Positions 16,223 through 23,630 of a stretch of DNA of 47,071 bases are shown here, piece by piece (the stretch's first letter is position 1; each line of letters starts with the position of its first letter). Position numbers and translations under genes: made by a program. A model generated the notes under the pieces. That model did not search any database. It saw only the letters and a list, made by a program, of their open reading frames with translations, and had not been told where the DNA came from. Source of the stretch: REEB85 sp018971455 (lineage in GTDB: Bacteria > Pseudomonadota > Alphaproteobacteria > Acetobacterales > Acetobacteraceae); NCBI GenBank assembly GCA_028871195.1, contig JAGWNT010000018.1, positions 1 through 47,071 on the forward strand, given 5' to 3'.

Positions 16223-16889
16223 CTACGGCGCCATTCGTGCCGTCGACACCCTCGATCTGGAGGTTGCGCCGGCGCGGCTGGTCACCATCCTCGGCGCCAA
16301 CGGGGCCGGGAAATCCACCACCCTGCGCAGCATCGCCGGGCTGCACCGGCCGATCGCCGGCAGCATCCGCCTCGATGGCGTGGAAATCGGCCGGCTGCCG
16401 ACCCACCGCGTGGTTCAACGCGGGGTGGCGCTGGTGCCGGAGGGGCGCATGGTTGTGGCCCCGCTCACCGTGGCGGAGAATCTGTCCCTTTCGGCCTTTG
16501 CCGGGCGCGGGGTGGAAGGCGACATGCTTGCCCGGGTCTACGACCTTTTCCCCCGCCTGGCCGAGCGGCGCAGCCAGGTCGCCGGGCTGCTGTCCGGTGG
16601 CGAGCAGCAGATGCTGGCAATCGGGCGCGCGATGATGACTAGGCCGCGCCTGCTGCTGCTGGACGAGCCCTCGATGGGGTTGGCGCCGGCAATCGTCGAT
16701 CAGGTTTTCAGCGCCATCGTCGCCCTGCACCGCGACGGCCAGTCCATCCTGCTGGTCGAGCAGAATGCCGAGATTACGCTGGAAATCTGCGACTACGCCT
16801 ACGTGATGCGCCGCGGCCGCATCGTGGCGGCGGGCACACCCGAGTCCCTGCGCGCCGCCGGCGCGGTTCTGGAGGCCTATCTCGCATGA
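16194..16889 (+). CDS. ABC transporter ATP-binding protein, LivF type
   Basis: A 231-residue ABC ATPase. Walker A GANGAGKST (34-42), VALVPEGRMVVAPLTVAENL (LivF-type), signature LSGGEQQMLAIGRA, Walker B LLLLDEPSMGLAP, and H-loop region variant LLVEQNAE with Gln in place of His, which is normal for LivF. ATG 16194 has AAGGAAG before it and overlaps livG-type sequence by 29 bases; this start gives the family length. Its own 3' end overlaps the metallo-beta-lactamase-fold gene by ATGA, so transporter and enzymes are one transcription unit. Confidence 0.93.
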   Translation: MLSVSALCASYGAIRAVDTLDLEVAPARLVTILGANGAGKSTTLRSIAGLHRPIAGSIRLDGVEIGRLPTHRVVQRGVALVPEGRMVVAPLTVAENLSLSAFAGRGVEGDMLARVYDLFPRLAERRSQVAGLLSGGEQQMLAIGRAMMTRPRLLLLDEPSMGLAPAIVDQVFSAIVALHRDGQSILLVEQNAEITLEICDYAYVMRRGRIVAAGTPESLRAAGAVLEAYLA

Positions 16890-17803
16890 ACGCAACCAAG
16901 CCGGTCTGGCGCACCCGCATCGGCGCCATCGAGGTGTTCCGCGTCGAGGAGATGCTGGGCCCGGGTTTCGATCCCGCCTTCCTGTTCCCCGCCTACGACA
17001 AGGCGGTTCTCGCGCAGCACCCGATGCTGGCCGAGCCCGCCTATTTCGACGCGGCCACGGGGCGGCTGATGTCCAGCATGCAGAGCTGGCTGGTCCGCAC
17101 CGGCGCGGAAATCATCATCATCGACACCGGTTGCGGCAATGGCAAGACGCGCAGCCACCCCGCCTTTCGCCGCTTTCATCAGCTCGACCTGCCCTACCTC
17201 GCCAATCTCGTCGCCTGCGGCGTGCGGCCCGAGGAGGTGACGATGGTGATCAACACCCATCTGCATGTCGATCATGTCGGCTGGAACACCCGCCTGGAAG
17301 GCGGCCGCTGGGTTCCGACCTTTCCGCGCGCGCGCTATCTCATGGCGCGGGCCGAGCTTGCGCATTGGCAGAACCCCGAGGGCGGCCCGCGGATGCAGCC
17401 CGAGGGGGTGGAGGCGATCGCGGACAGCGTGCTGCCGCTGCTCGATCAGGCGCGCGTCGAGTTGTTCGATCCCGGTGACGAGATCGCCGCCGGCGTCACC
17501 ATCGAGGCCGCGCCCGGGCATACGCCGAGCCAGATCGCGGTGCGCGTCGCGTCCGGCGCCGCGGACGGGCTGTTCACGGCGGACGTCTTTCACCAGCCGA
17601 TGCAGATCGTCCGGCCGGACTGGAACAGTCGCTACTGCGAATTGCCGGACTTGGCCATTGCCACGCGCCGGCGCGTGCTCGGCGAGGCGGCGGATGCCGG
17701 CAGCGTGCTGTTCCCCTCGCATACCGGCGCGCCCCATGCTGGACGGATCGGGCGGGGTGCGAACGGGTTTCATTTCATTCCGCTCGCCATGACGGAGGCC
17801 TGA
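16886..17803 (+). CDS. Metallo-beta-lactamase-fold hydrolase
   Basis: A 305-residue MBL-fold enzyme. The dinuclear zinc motif THLHVDH (His125, His127, Asp129, His130) is intact, with further ligands in AAPGHTPSQ, FTADVFHQP and PSHTGAPHAG. The N-terminal region and IDTGCGNGK resemble lactonase-like and AttM/AiiB-type members, which open ester or lactone rings. No signal peptide is evident, so it acts in the cytoplasm. It is coupled to the importer by ATGA overlap and followed one base later by the flavin oxidase gene. A lactone or cyclic ester intermediate of the pathway is a reasonable guess, but substrate is not deducible. Confidence 0.85.
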   Translation: MNATKPVWRTRIGAIEVFRVEEMLGPGFDPAFLFPAYDKAVLAQHPMLAEPAYFDAATGRLMSSMQSWLVRTGAEIIIIDTGCGNGKTRSHPAFRRFHQLDLPYLANLVACGVRPEEVTMVINTHLHVDHVGWNTRLEGGRWVPTFPRARYLMARAELAHWQNPEGGPRMQPEGVEAIADSVLPLLDQARVELFDPGDEIAAGVTIEAAPGHTPSQIAVRVASGAADGLFTADVFHQPMQIVRPDWNSRYCELPDLAIATRRRVLGEAADAGSVLFPSHTGAPHAGRIGRGANGFHFIPLAMTEA

Positions 17804-17804
17804 C

Positions 17805-19391
17805 ATGGACATGGTCGATGACCGCGGCGCGGTGTTGCGCCGGCTCGAAGGACTGCTCGGCGCCGATGCCGTGCAGAGTGACGCCGCCACGCGGGATTTC
17901 TACGCCAGCGACGTGTTCTGGCAGCCCGGCATCCGCCCGCTCGCGGTGCTGCGCCCGGGCAGCGCCGACCACGCCGCGGCGGCCGTGCGCATGGCCACCG
18001 AGGCCGGCATGGCGATCGTGCCGCGCGGCGGTGGGATGTCCTACAGCAAGGGCTATCTGCCCGCGCGCACGGATGCGGTGGTGATCGATCTCCGCCGGCT
18101 GGACCGGGTGATCGAGGTCAACGCGGCCGATCGCTACGTCACCGTCGAGGCCGGCTGCACCTGGGCAAGGCTCAACGCCGCCCTGGAGGGAACCGGATTG
18201 CGGACGCCTTACTGGGGGCCGCTCTCCGGCATCAACGCCACCATCGGCGGCGCGCTCTCGCAAAACTCCGCCTTCTTCGGCTCGTCGCTGCACGGCACCG
18301 TGGCCGAGAGCGTGCTCGGCGTGCGGGTTGCGCTGGCCGATGGCCGCGTGGTGACCACCGGCTCGGGCGGGCGGGATGGCGCGCGGCCCTTCACCCGCGA
18401 GGGCGGCCCGGACCTCACCGGCCCCTTCCTGGGCGACAATGGCGCGTTCGGCGTGAAGCTTGCCGCGACCCTGCGATTATTGCCCCTGCCGGCCGAAACC
18501 GGCCACCTCTCCTTCGGCTTCGCCAACATCCAGGCGATGGGCGAGGCGCAGGTGGCGTTGGCGCGGGAGCGGCTGGTCGCCGAGGGTTTCGGCATCGACC
18601 GCACCAAGGCCGAGCATTCGGCGAGCGTGAACCGCATCAGCGAGGGGCTGCAAATCCTTTCCGCCGTCGCCGGCTCCGGGCGCGGCCTGCTAGGCGGCGT
18701 GAAGGATGCGATGGGCGTCGCCGCCGCGGGCACCGGCTTTCTCAAGGCGCACGCCTTCACCCTGCATCTGGTCGTCGAACGCGACAATGCGGGCGAGCTC
18801 GCCGCGGCCTGCGCGCGCATCACGGCCATCGCCAAGGACCATGGCGGCACGGCCCTCGACAATGCCGTGCCGCGGGTGATGCGGGCGCGTCCCTTCGGCC
18901 CGGTGCGCGGCATGCTCGGACGCAATGGTGAGCGCTGGGTGCCGATCCATGCCGTGTTTCCCCTCTCCGAGGCACGCCGCGTGCTCGACGCCAACGACGC
19001 CTTCTTCGCCGGCCAGCGCGAGGAGATGGCACGCCACGGCATCGTCTATTCGGTGATGACGATGACGACAGGCCATGAGTTCTTTCTCGAGCCTGCATTC
19101 TACTGGATGGACGAGATCACCCCGCTGCACGCCACGAGCCTCGGCGAGGACGTTGTGCGCCCGTGGAATGATCGGCCGGCCAACCCCATCGCGCGCGCCG
19201 CGGTGGTGCAACTGCGCGCGGCGACCCAGGCGCTGTATGCCGGCCTGGGCGGCGTTTCCTGGCAGGTGGCGCGCGACTATCCTTACCGTGACCTGCTTTG
19301 CCCCGGCACGCGGGGCATGCTCGATGCGTTGAAGGCGGCCCTTGACCCACACGGCCTGATGAACCCCGGCGCACTCGGCCTGGGGGGCTGA
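17805..19391 (+). CDS. FAD-linked oxidase/dehydrogenase of the VAO/PCMH family
   Basis: A 528-residue flavoprotein. The FAD-binding PCMH domain covers about residues 45-230: the diphosphate loop PRGGGMSYSKGY, VIDLRRLDRVIEVNAADRYVTVEAGCTWARLN, and GPLSGINATIGGALSQNSAFFGSSLHG. A substrate-cap domain follows, ending in NPGALGL as in many relatives. Substrates in the family include vanillyl alcohol, p-cresol, hydroxy acids and amines. The residue that would carry a covalent flavin cannot be assigned from sequence alone. No twin-arginine or Sec signal is seen. The position between two hydrolase genes suggests it oxidises the imported compound to something that is then hydrolysed. Confidence 0.85.
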   Translation: MDMVDDRGAVLRRLEGLLGADAVQSDAATRDFYASDVFWQPGIRPLAVLRPGSADHAAAAVRMATEAGMAIVPRGGGMSYSKGYLPARTDAVVIDLRRLDRVIEVNAADRYVTVEAGCTWARLNAALEGTGLRTPYWGPLSGINATIGGALSQNSAFFGSSLHGTVAESVLGVRVALADGRVVTTGSGGRDGARPFTREGGPDLTGPFLGDNGAFGVKLAATLRLLPLPAETGHLSFGFANIQAMGEAQVALARERLVAEGFGIDRTKAEHSASVNRISEGLQILSAVAGSGRGLLGGVKDAMGVAAAGTGFLKAHAFTLHLVVERDNAGELAAACARITAIAKDHGGTALDNAVPRVMRARPFGPVRGMLGRNGERWVPIHAVFPLSEARRVLDANDAFFAGQREEMARHGIVYSVMTMTTGHEFFLEPAFYWMDEITPLHATSLGEDVVRPWNDRPANPIARAAVVQLRAATQALYAGLGGVSWQVARDYPYRDLLCPGTRGMLDALKAALDPHGLMNPGALGLGG

Positions 19392-19395
19392 GCGC

Positions 19396-20931
19396 ATGGC
19401 GGCTGTGCCGCACTACGTTGCCACCGCCCATGGCCAGGTGCTGGTCTGGACCGCCGGCGCGGGGCGGCCGGCGCTGGTGTTGCCGGGGCTGGTCCTCGCC
19501 GCCAGCGTCGTCGCGGAACAGGTCGCGCAGGCTGCGCCGGATCTGGCCTGGCATGTGATCGAACTGCCGGGAACCGGCGGCTCGGCGGGCGTGCCGGTGG
19601 AGATGGCCGGTGCGGCGATCGACGAGGCGGCGCGGGCCATGGGTCTGGCGGCGGCACCCATGCTTGCCTGCGATCTCGCGGCAGCCCTCGGCATGGACCG
19701 GGCCGGACCGGTGCTCGCCGTCGATGCCGCCAGGGCGCGCGGCTGGGCAGAGCGCGGAACCGCCCCTGCGGAGCTGACGCCCCGCGGGGATGGCACCCAC
19801 CTCACGGCCCTATGGGCCCATCTGCGCGACGCGCATGTGCTGGACCCGGCCGATCCCATGCGCGCGGCGCAAAGCGGCGCGGCGTTGCCGACCGCCGCGG
19901 AACTCGATGCAACGCTCGTGGTCTGCGCGGCGCGGCCCGGCGCCTATCATGCATTGTGGCGCGCATGCCTCACCCAAGCGGCGACACTCGCCGGCCCCGC
20001 CACCCTGCCGGACGCGATCACCCGGCTGCGGGCCCTGCCCGGCCCCGCCCGCGCCGATATTCCGCTGACGCCGCCTGGTCACGAGGCCTGGTGCGATCAT
20101 GCCGACCTTCCGCACGGACGCGCCCATCTCTGGCGTGCCGGCACGACCGGGCGCGCGCTGTTCGCCCTGCACTCGGCCCCAGGATCCGCCGCCCCTCTCG
20201 GGCCATTGCTGCACGGGCTGGCGCGGGGGCGAAGGGTTGTCGCGCCCGATTATCTCGGCAATGGCCGCTCGTCCAAGCCCGCACGGCCGGTCGACATCAA
20301 CCGCCTCGCACGAGATGTCCTGGATCTGGCCGATGTGCTGGGGTTCGATGATTTCGACCTGTGGGGCACCCATACGGGTGCGCTCATCGCGCTCGAGACG
20401 GCCCTGATCGCGCCGGAGCGGGTCGGCCGGCTGGTGCTCGAAGCGCCGCCGCTGCTGCCGCCGGCATTCACCGCCGACATCCTGGCCAATTACCTGCCGA
20501 AACTGCGTCCCGATGGCTGGGGGCTGCATGTGCAGCAGGCATGGAACATGCGCCGTGACATGTTCCTGTTCTGGCCCTGGTACCGCGCCGAACGCTCCGC
20601 CGTGCGGCCCTTGCAGCTGCCCGATGCCGCGTTCCTGCACGCGTGGACGATCGGCCTTCTGCAAAGCGGGACCACCTACGACCTGTCGTACCGGGCCGCC
20701 TTCGAGTACGACACCCAGCGGCGCCTCCCCTTGCTGCGCCGGCCCGCCCTGGTTTGCGCCGGCCCATCCGACATGCTGGCCGATGGCCTGGCAAAGGCGA
20801 AATCCCTGGCGCCCGACCACGTCACCGTGGCGACGACGCCGGCGACGGTGTGGTATCCGAACCAGACCCGCCGCGATGTCGAGGCAACGCTGCGGATCTA
20901 TGACGAATTCCTCGCTGCCGACAGGCCGTAG
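19396..20931 (+). CDS. Tandem alpha/beta-hydrolase-like protein with altered catalytic residues
   Basis: A 511-residue protein. Residues about 255-505 are a recognisable alpha/beta-hydrolase: LFALHSAPGSAAPLGPLL, VVAPDYLGNGRS, the nucleophile elbow region DLWGTHTGALIALE, and VCAGPSDMLAD with a likely acid. The elbow has His326 where Ser is expected (GxSxG). The C-terminal place of the catalytic His reads TVWYPNQTRRDVE, without His. Residues about 8-225 look like a second, degraded copy: VLVWTAGAGRPALVLPGLVLAAS, then VIELPGTGGSAG, then LACDLAAALG at the elbow position. Last gene of the operon, five bases after the oxidase. It could be a pseudo-hydrolase, a cofactor-free lyase-type enzyme or a binding protein. 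Fold assignment for the second half is good; the first half is inference. Confidence 0.75.
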   Translation: MAAVPHYVATAHGQVLVWTAGAGRPALVLPGLVLAASVVAEQVAQAAPDLAWHVIELPGTGGSAGVPVEMAGAAIDEAARAMGLAAAPMLACDLAAALGMDRAGPVLAVDAARARGWAERGTAPAELTPRGDGTHLTALWAHLRDAHVLDPADPMRAAQSGAALPTAAELDATLVVCAARPGAYHALWRACLTQAATLAGPATLPDAITRLRALPGPARADIPLTPPGHEAWCDHADLPHGRAHLWRAGTTGRALFALHSAPGSAAPLGPLLHGLARGRRVVAPDYLGNGRSSKPARPVDINRLARDVLDLADVLGFDDFDLWGTHTGALIALETALIAPERVGRLVLEAPPLLPPAFTADILANYLPKLRPDGWGLHVQQAWNMRRDMFLFWPWYRAERSAVRPLQLPDAAFLHAWTIGLLQSGTTYDLSYRAAFEYDTQRRLPLLRRPALVCAGPSDMLADGLAKAKSLAPDHVTVATTPATVWYPNQTRRDVEATLRIYDEFLAADRP

Positions 20932-20995
20932 ACATCCGATCGGCCGGCGGCGCCGCGCCCGGACCAAAGCGCCGGACGGGGTGGCCGGAAATGCC

Positions 20996-22234
20996 TCAGC
21001 TGGCCGTGCGGGCCGGCCTTTCCCGGTCGCAGACATCGAGGAAGGCGGAGGCCCGGCCCGACCAGTCGGCGGCAGCGGCCACCGCGAGGCCCTGGCGGCG
21101 CAGGCTCTCCCGGAACCCTGCATCCTCGCGCAGGCGACCCATGGCGGCGGCGATGTCATCGACCGAGTGGCCATTGACCACTAGGCCGTTGACGCCATCC
21201 TGGACCGCGTCGCGGCTGCCGCCGTCGCGCCCGGCGATCACCGGCACGCCGCAGCTATTGGCTTCGAGGAACACCAGGCCGAACCCTTCCGTATCGCCGT
21301 TCGGCAATTCGCGGTTGGGCATGACGAAGGTATCGCCCAGACAGTAATGGGCCACGAGATCGCTCTCGGCGACGTCCCCGGCAAAGACGACTTGCGCGGC
21401 GACCCCTTCCTCCCTCGCGCAGGCGCGCAGGGCGGCCTCGTAGGCGCCGGTGCCGACCACGAGGAACCGGCAATCCGGATGCGTCGCGACGACGCGGGCG
21501 AAAGCGCGGATGGCGTGATCGATGCCCTTCTTCTCCAGCAGACGGCAGACGGCGACAAATACGAAGCAGTCCTGGAGGCGGTATTCCTCGAGCAGATCGG
21601 CCCGCTTCTCCTGCGGACGGAAGCGCCGCGTATCGACGCCGTTCTCGATCAGGGTGATGCGCCGATCCATGCCCTCGCCGACCAGCGCCCGCACCGCCCC
21701 CAGGGTGAAGCGGCTGACCACGACGACCTGGTCGGCCGCGCGCAGCGTATCGTGGGCGCGGCGATGGGTGGGGTCGAAGCCGTCATCGGTGGTGATCTCC
21801 TCCCCATGGACATAGGCGATGCTGCGAATGCCCGGCAGCCAGGCCAGCAGCGTGACGATCCAGCTGCTGGCAATCAATTCGCCGACACACACGGCGCCAA
21901 CGCGCTCGGTGCGGATCAGGCGCAGCAAGGTGGCGGTCAGACGCAGGCGGATCAGCAGGTCGGCGGCGCGGAACCGTTGCCGGCGAAGCCAGCCCTCGCC
22001 GCCGCCATCCAGCACGGTGCGCAACAGCGGCAGGCGGATGACGCGGTAGGACGCCATGCGGTCATGTTCCCGCCACCCGATCGTCGGCAGCCCGTCCGTG
22101 TAGGCGATGGACGGCGCCAGCACGATGATCCGCCCACCCGCGCCACGGGCAAGATTGTCATAGACCACAGCTGATCCGCCGCGCACCGGGGGGAAGTTGT
22201 TGGCAATGAGCAGGATCGGGCGCGCCTTGCTCAT
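20996..22234 (-). CDS. Glycosyltransferase, GT4-like
   Basis: A 412-residue GT-B glycosyltransferase. N-terminal acceptor domain begins MSKARPILLIANNFPPVRGGSAVVYDNLA, where PP..GG is typical. AYVHGEEITTDD and VVVVSRFT sit mid-protein. The C-terminal nucleotide-sugar domain has FVAVCRLLEKKGIDHAIRAF and the E-x7-E motif in EGFGLVFLEANSCGVPVIAG. ATG 22234 overlaps the upstream deacetylase-like stop by four bases. Last gene of the minus-strand exopolysaccharide locus; it probably adds one sugar to the repeat unit at the cytoplasmic face. Donor sugar unknown. Confidence 0.9.
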   Translation of the reverse strand: MSKARPILLIANNFPPVRGGSAVVYDNLARGAGGRIIVLAPSIAYTDGLPTIGWREHDRMASYRVIRLPLLRTVLDGGGEGWLRRQRFRAADLLIRLRLTATLLRLIRTERVGAVCVGELIASSWIVTLLAWLPGIRSIAYVHGEEITTDDGFDPTHRRAHDTLRAADQVVVVSRFTLGAVRALVGEGMDRRITLIENGVDTRRFRPQEKRADLLEEYRLQDCFVFVAVCRLLEKKGIDHAIRAFARVVATHPDCRFLVVGTGAYEAALRACAREEGVAAQVVFAGDVAESDLVAHYCLGDTFVMPNRELPNGDTEGFGLVFLEANSCGVPVIAGRDGGSRDAVQDGVNGLVVNGHSVDDIAAAMGRLREDAGFRESLRRQGLAVAAAADWSGRASAFLDVCDRERPARTAS

Positions 22235-23289
22235 GTCGGCCTCGGCCGCGGGGGCACGAGGAAGCTGGGGATCTGCTCGATATTGGCGAACTGGCAGCCG
22301 ATATCGCTGGCCAGCCAGTCCAGCATCGCCGACAGCCGGTCGTAGAAGGCGTGCAGGTCGGCGCGGGACTGGACATAGGGGTTGCGACCAACCCGCAGCG
22401 AGGAGCTGTGGAAGCTCAGCGGCAGCACGCCCTGCCCACGGTGGCGCAGGCCGCGCACGAGGCGGTGCATGGCCCCGATGTCGTTTCCCTCCGGCGACAA
22501 GGTGATGCGCTCCGCACAGCGCGAGCGGGTGAGGATGGAGGGCACATGCAGCGACGTCAGGCGCGGGCCGGTCAGGCGGCGATAGAGCGCCGGCGCCGCG
22601 AGGCCCGCCCATCCGACGACGCTGCGGCACAGCGGCACCTCGAGCAGCGATCGCCTCTCGCCGAACCAGAATGGCTGGCAGTCGTACTCCGTGTAGTCAG
22701 GGCCCTCCTCGGCGATGAAACTGGTGCGCGGCGCGACCGAGGTGTCGATGGTGAAGCCGTGCTTCTCCAGGAGTCCTGCCGTCCGCGTGCTCAGCCCGTA
22801 GCGGCCGGCGCGATAGACGCGTGGGGCAAAGCCGAAAACGGCGGCGAATTTCTCCGTCAGCGCCACCAGCTTGCGCTCCTCGAGATCATCGCCGAGGTTG
22901 GCCGCGAACGAGCTGCGTGCCGTCGGCGGGCCCGCGAAGGGCGGCGTCACCCATGGGTGGAGCTGGATGCCGATCACGCAGCTGCCGCGCTCGATCTGGC
23001 GGCGGATGATGCGCACCACCTCGCGGTCTTCGAGGACCGGATACGTCAGAAGATAGGCGGGCACCAGGCCGTAGGCGTCGAAGATCGTGTTGAGCGTCTT
23101 GACGTTGGCCATGTTCGCCGTGGAGTGCGAGGTGCCCTGCACAGGCGTACCCCAGTCGAAATCCTCCTCCGCGTCGATCACCACGGTGCAGACCGGGCGT
23201 TCGGCCGACGGCTTCGCCGCGGTCATGGTGGAGAAATAGCCGGAACCCAAAATCCGCTGATCCCCCGTCACTCGAGACCCGTGCATCAT
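22231..23289 (-). CDS. Polysaccharide deacetylase-like (WalW-type) protein
   Basis: A 352-residue protein of the polysaccharide deacetylase-related superfamily. CTVVIDAEEDFDWGTP supplies the acidic metal-site motif, IGIQLHPWVTPPF the histidine motif of the WalW-like group, and YRAGRYGL the third motif. The end FHSSSLRVGRNPYVQSRADLHAFYDRLSAMLDWL is typical of that group. It differs from the XrtA-type deacetylase at 27495. Start uncertain: GTG/ATG region at 23289 or ATG 23226 (MTAAKPSAERP), neither with a clear ribosome site. It is coupled by ATGA overlap to the glycosyltransferase downstream. Probable role: modifying the nascent polysaccharide. Confidence 0.75.
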   Translation of the reverse strand: MMHGSRVTGDQRILGSGYFSTMTAAKPSAERPVCTVVIDAEEDFDWGTPVQGTSHSTANMANVKTLNTIFDAYGLVPAYLLTYPVLEDREVVRIIRRQIERGSCVIGIQLHPWVTPPFAGPPTARSSFAANLGDDLEERKLVALTEKFAAVFGFAPRVYRAGRYGLSTRTAGLLEKHGFTIDTSVAPRTSFIAEEGPDYTEYDCQPFWFGERRSLLEVPLCRSVVGWAGLAAPALYRRLTGPRLTSLHVPSILTRSRCAERITLSPEGNDIGAMHRLVRGLRHRGQGVLPLSFHSSSLRVGRNPYVQSRADLHAFYDRLSAMLDWLASDIGCQFANIEQIPSFLVPPRPRPT

Positions 23290-23443
23290 CGTCGCCGCGC
23301 CGCGACGACGCTACGATGGCCATCGGGCCGATGCCACATCTTCACCGCGAACCGTCTCATCATGGACCGCCAATCCCGCTCATGGAGACGGTTGGTTAAG
23401 GATTTGCGGTCACGATGGGCTCTGCCACCGCGGAATCGATGCC

Positions 23444-23620
23444 ATGCGCCCCTCCCCGCTCGCCACCTGGCGACCAACGCCGCACGCAGCCACGCGCTTC
23501 GATGCCGAGGAGGTGTTGCCGCCGCACGTGGCCGTGCCCCTGATCCTGGCCTGCTCGCTCGGTCTCTGGGTGGTCATCATCAAGCTGGGCGCGTGGACCG
23601 CCTCGTTGCTGCTCGGCTGA
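23444..23620 (+). CDS. Small membrane protein of unknown function, opposite strand within the XrtA locus
   Basis: A 58-codon frame on the plus strand inside the 341-bp gap between the deacetylase-like gene and xrtA. About 91% of its codons (53 of 58) end in G or C, as in real genes of this DNA. The product has a polar N-terminal half (MRPSPLATWRPTPHAATRFD) and a hydrophobic segment at about 29-57 (VAVPLILACSLGLWVV, then IIKLGAWTASLLLG), so it should be a single-pass or hairpin membrane peptide. It lacks the PEP motif and basic tail of a PEP-CTERM anchor. No strong ribosome site is seen. It ends 10 bases from the convergent xrtA stop. I do not recognise a family. The rest of the gap (23290-23443) shows no gene and probably holds promoters for both directions. 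Confidence 0.5.
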   Translation: MRPSPLATWRPTPHAATRFDAEEVLPPHVAVPLILACSLGLWVVIIKLGAWTASLLLG

Positions 23621-23630
23621 ACCGACAGGG

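Noticed and set aside
20932..20995. Terminator between the convergent hydrolase and glycosyltransferase genes
   Set aside because: Only short overlapping GC palindromes (such as GCGGCGCCGC with no loop); no convincing stem-loop or T run.
23444..23620. Small membrane protein as a PEP-CTERM substrate of XrtA
   Set aside because: No Pro-Glu-Pro before the hydrophobic segment and no basic residues after it.
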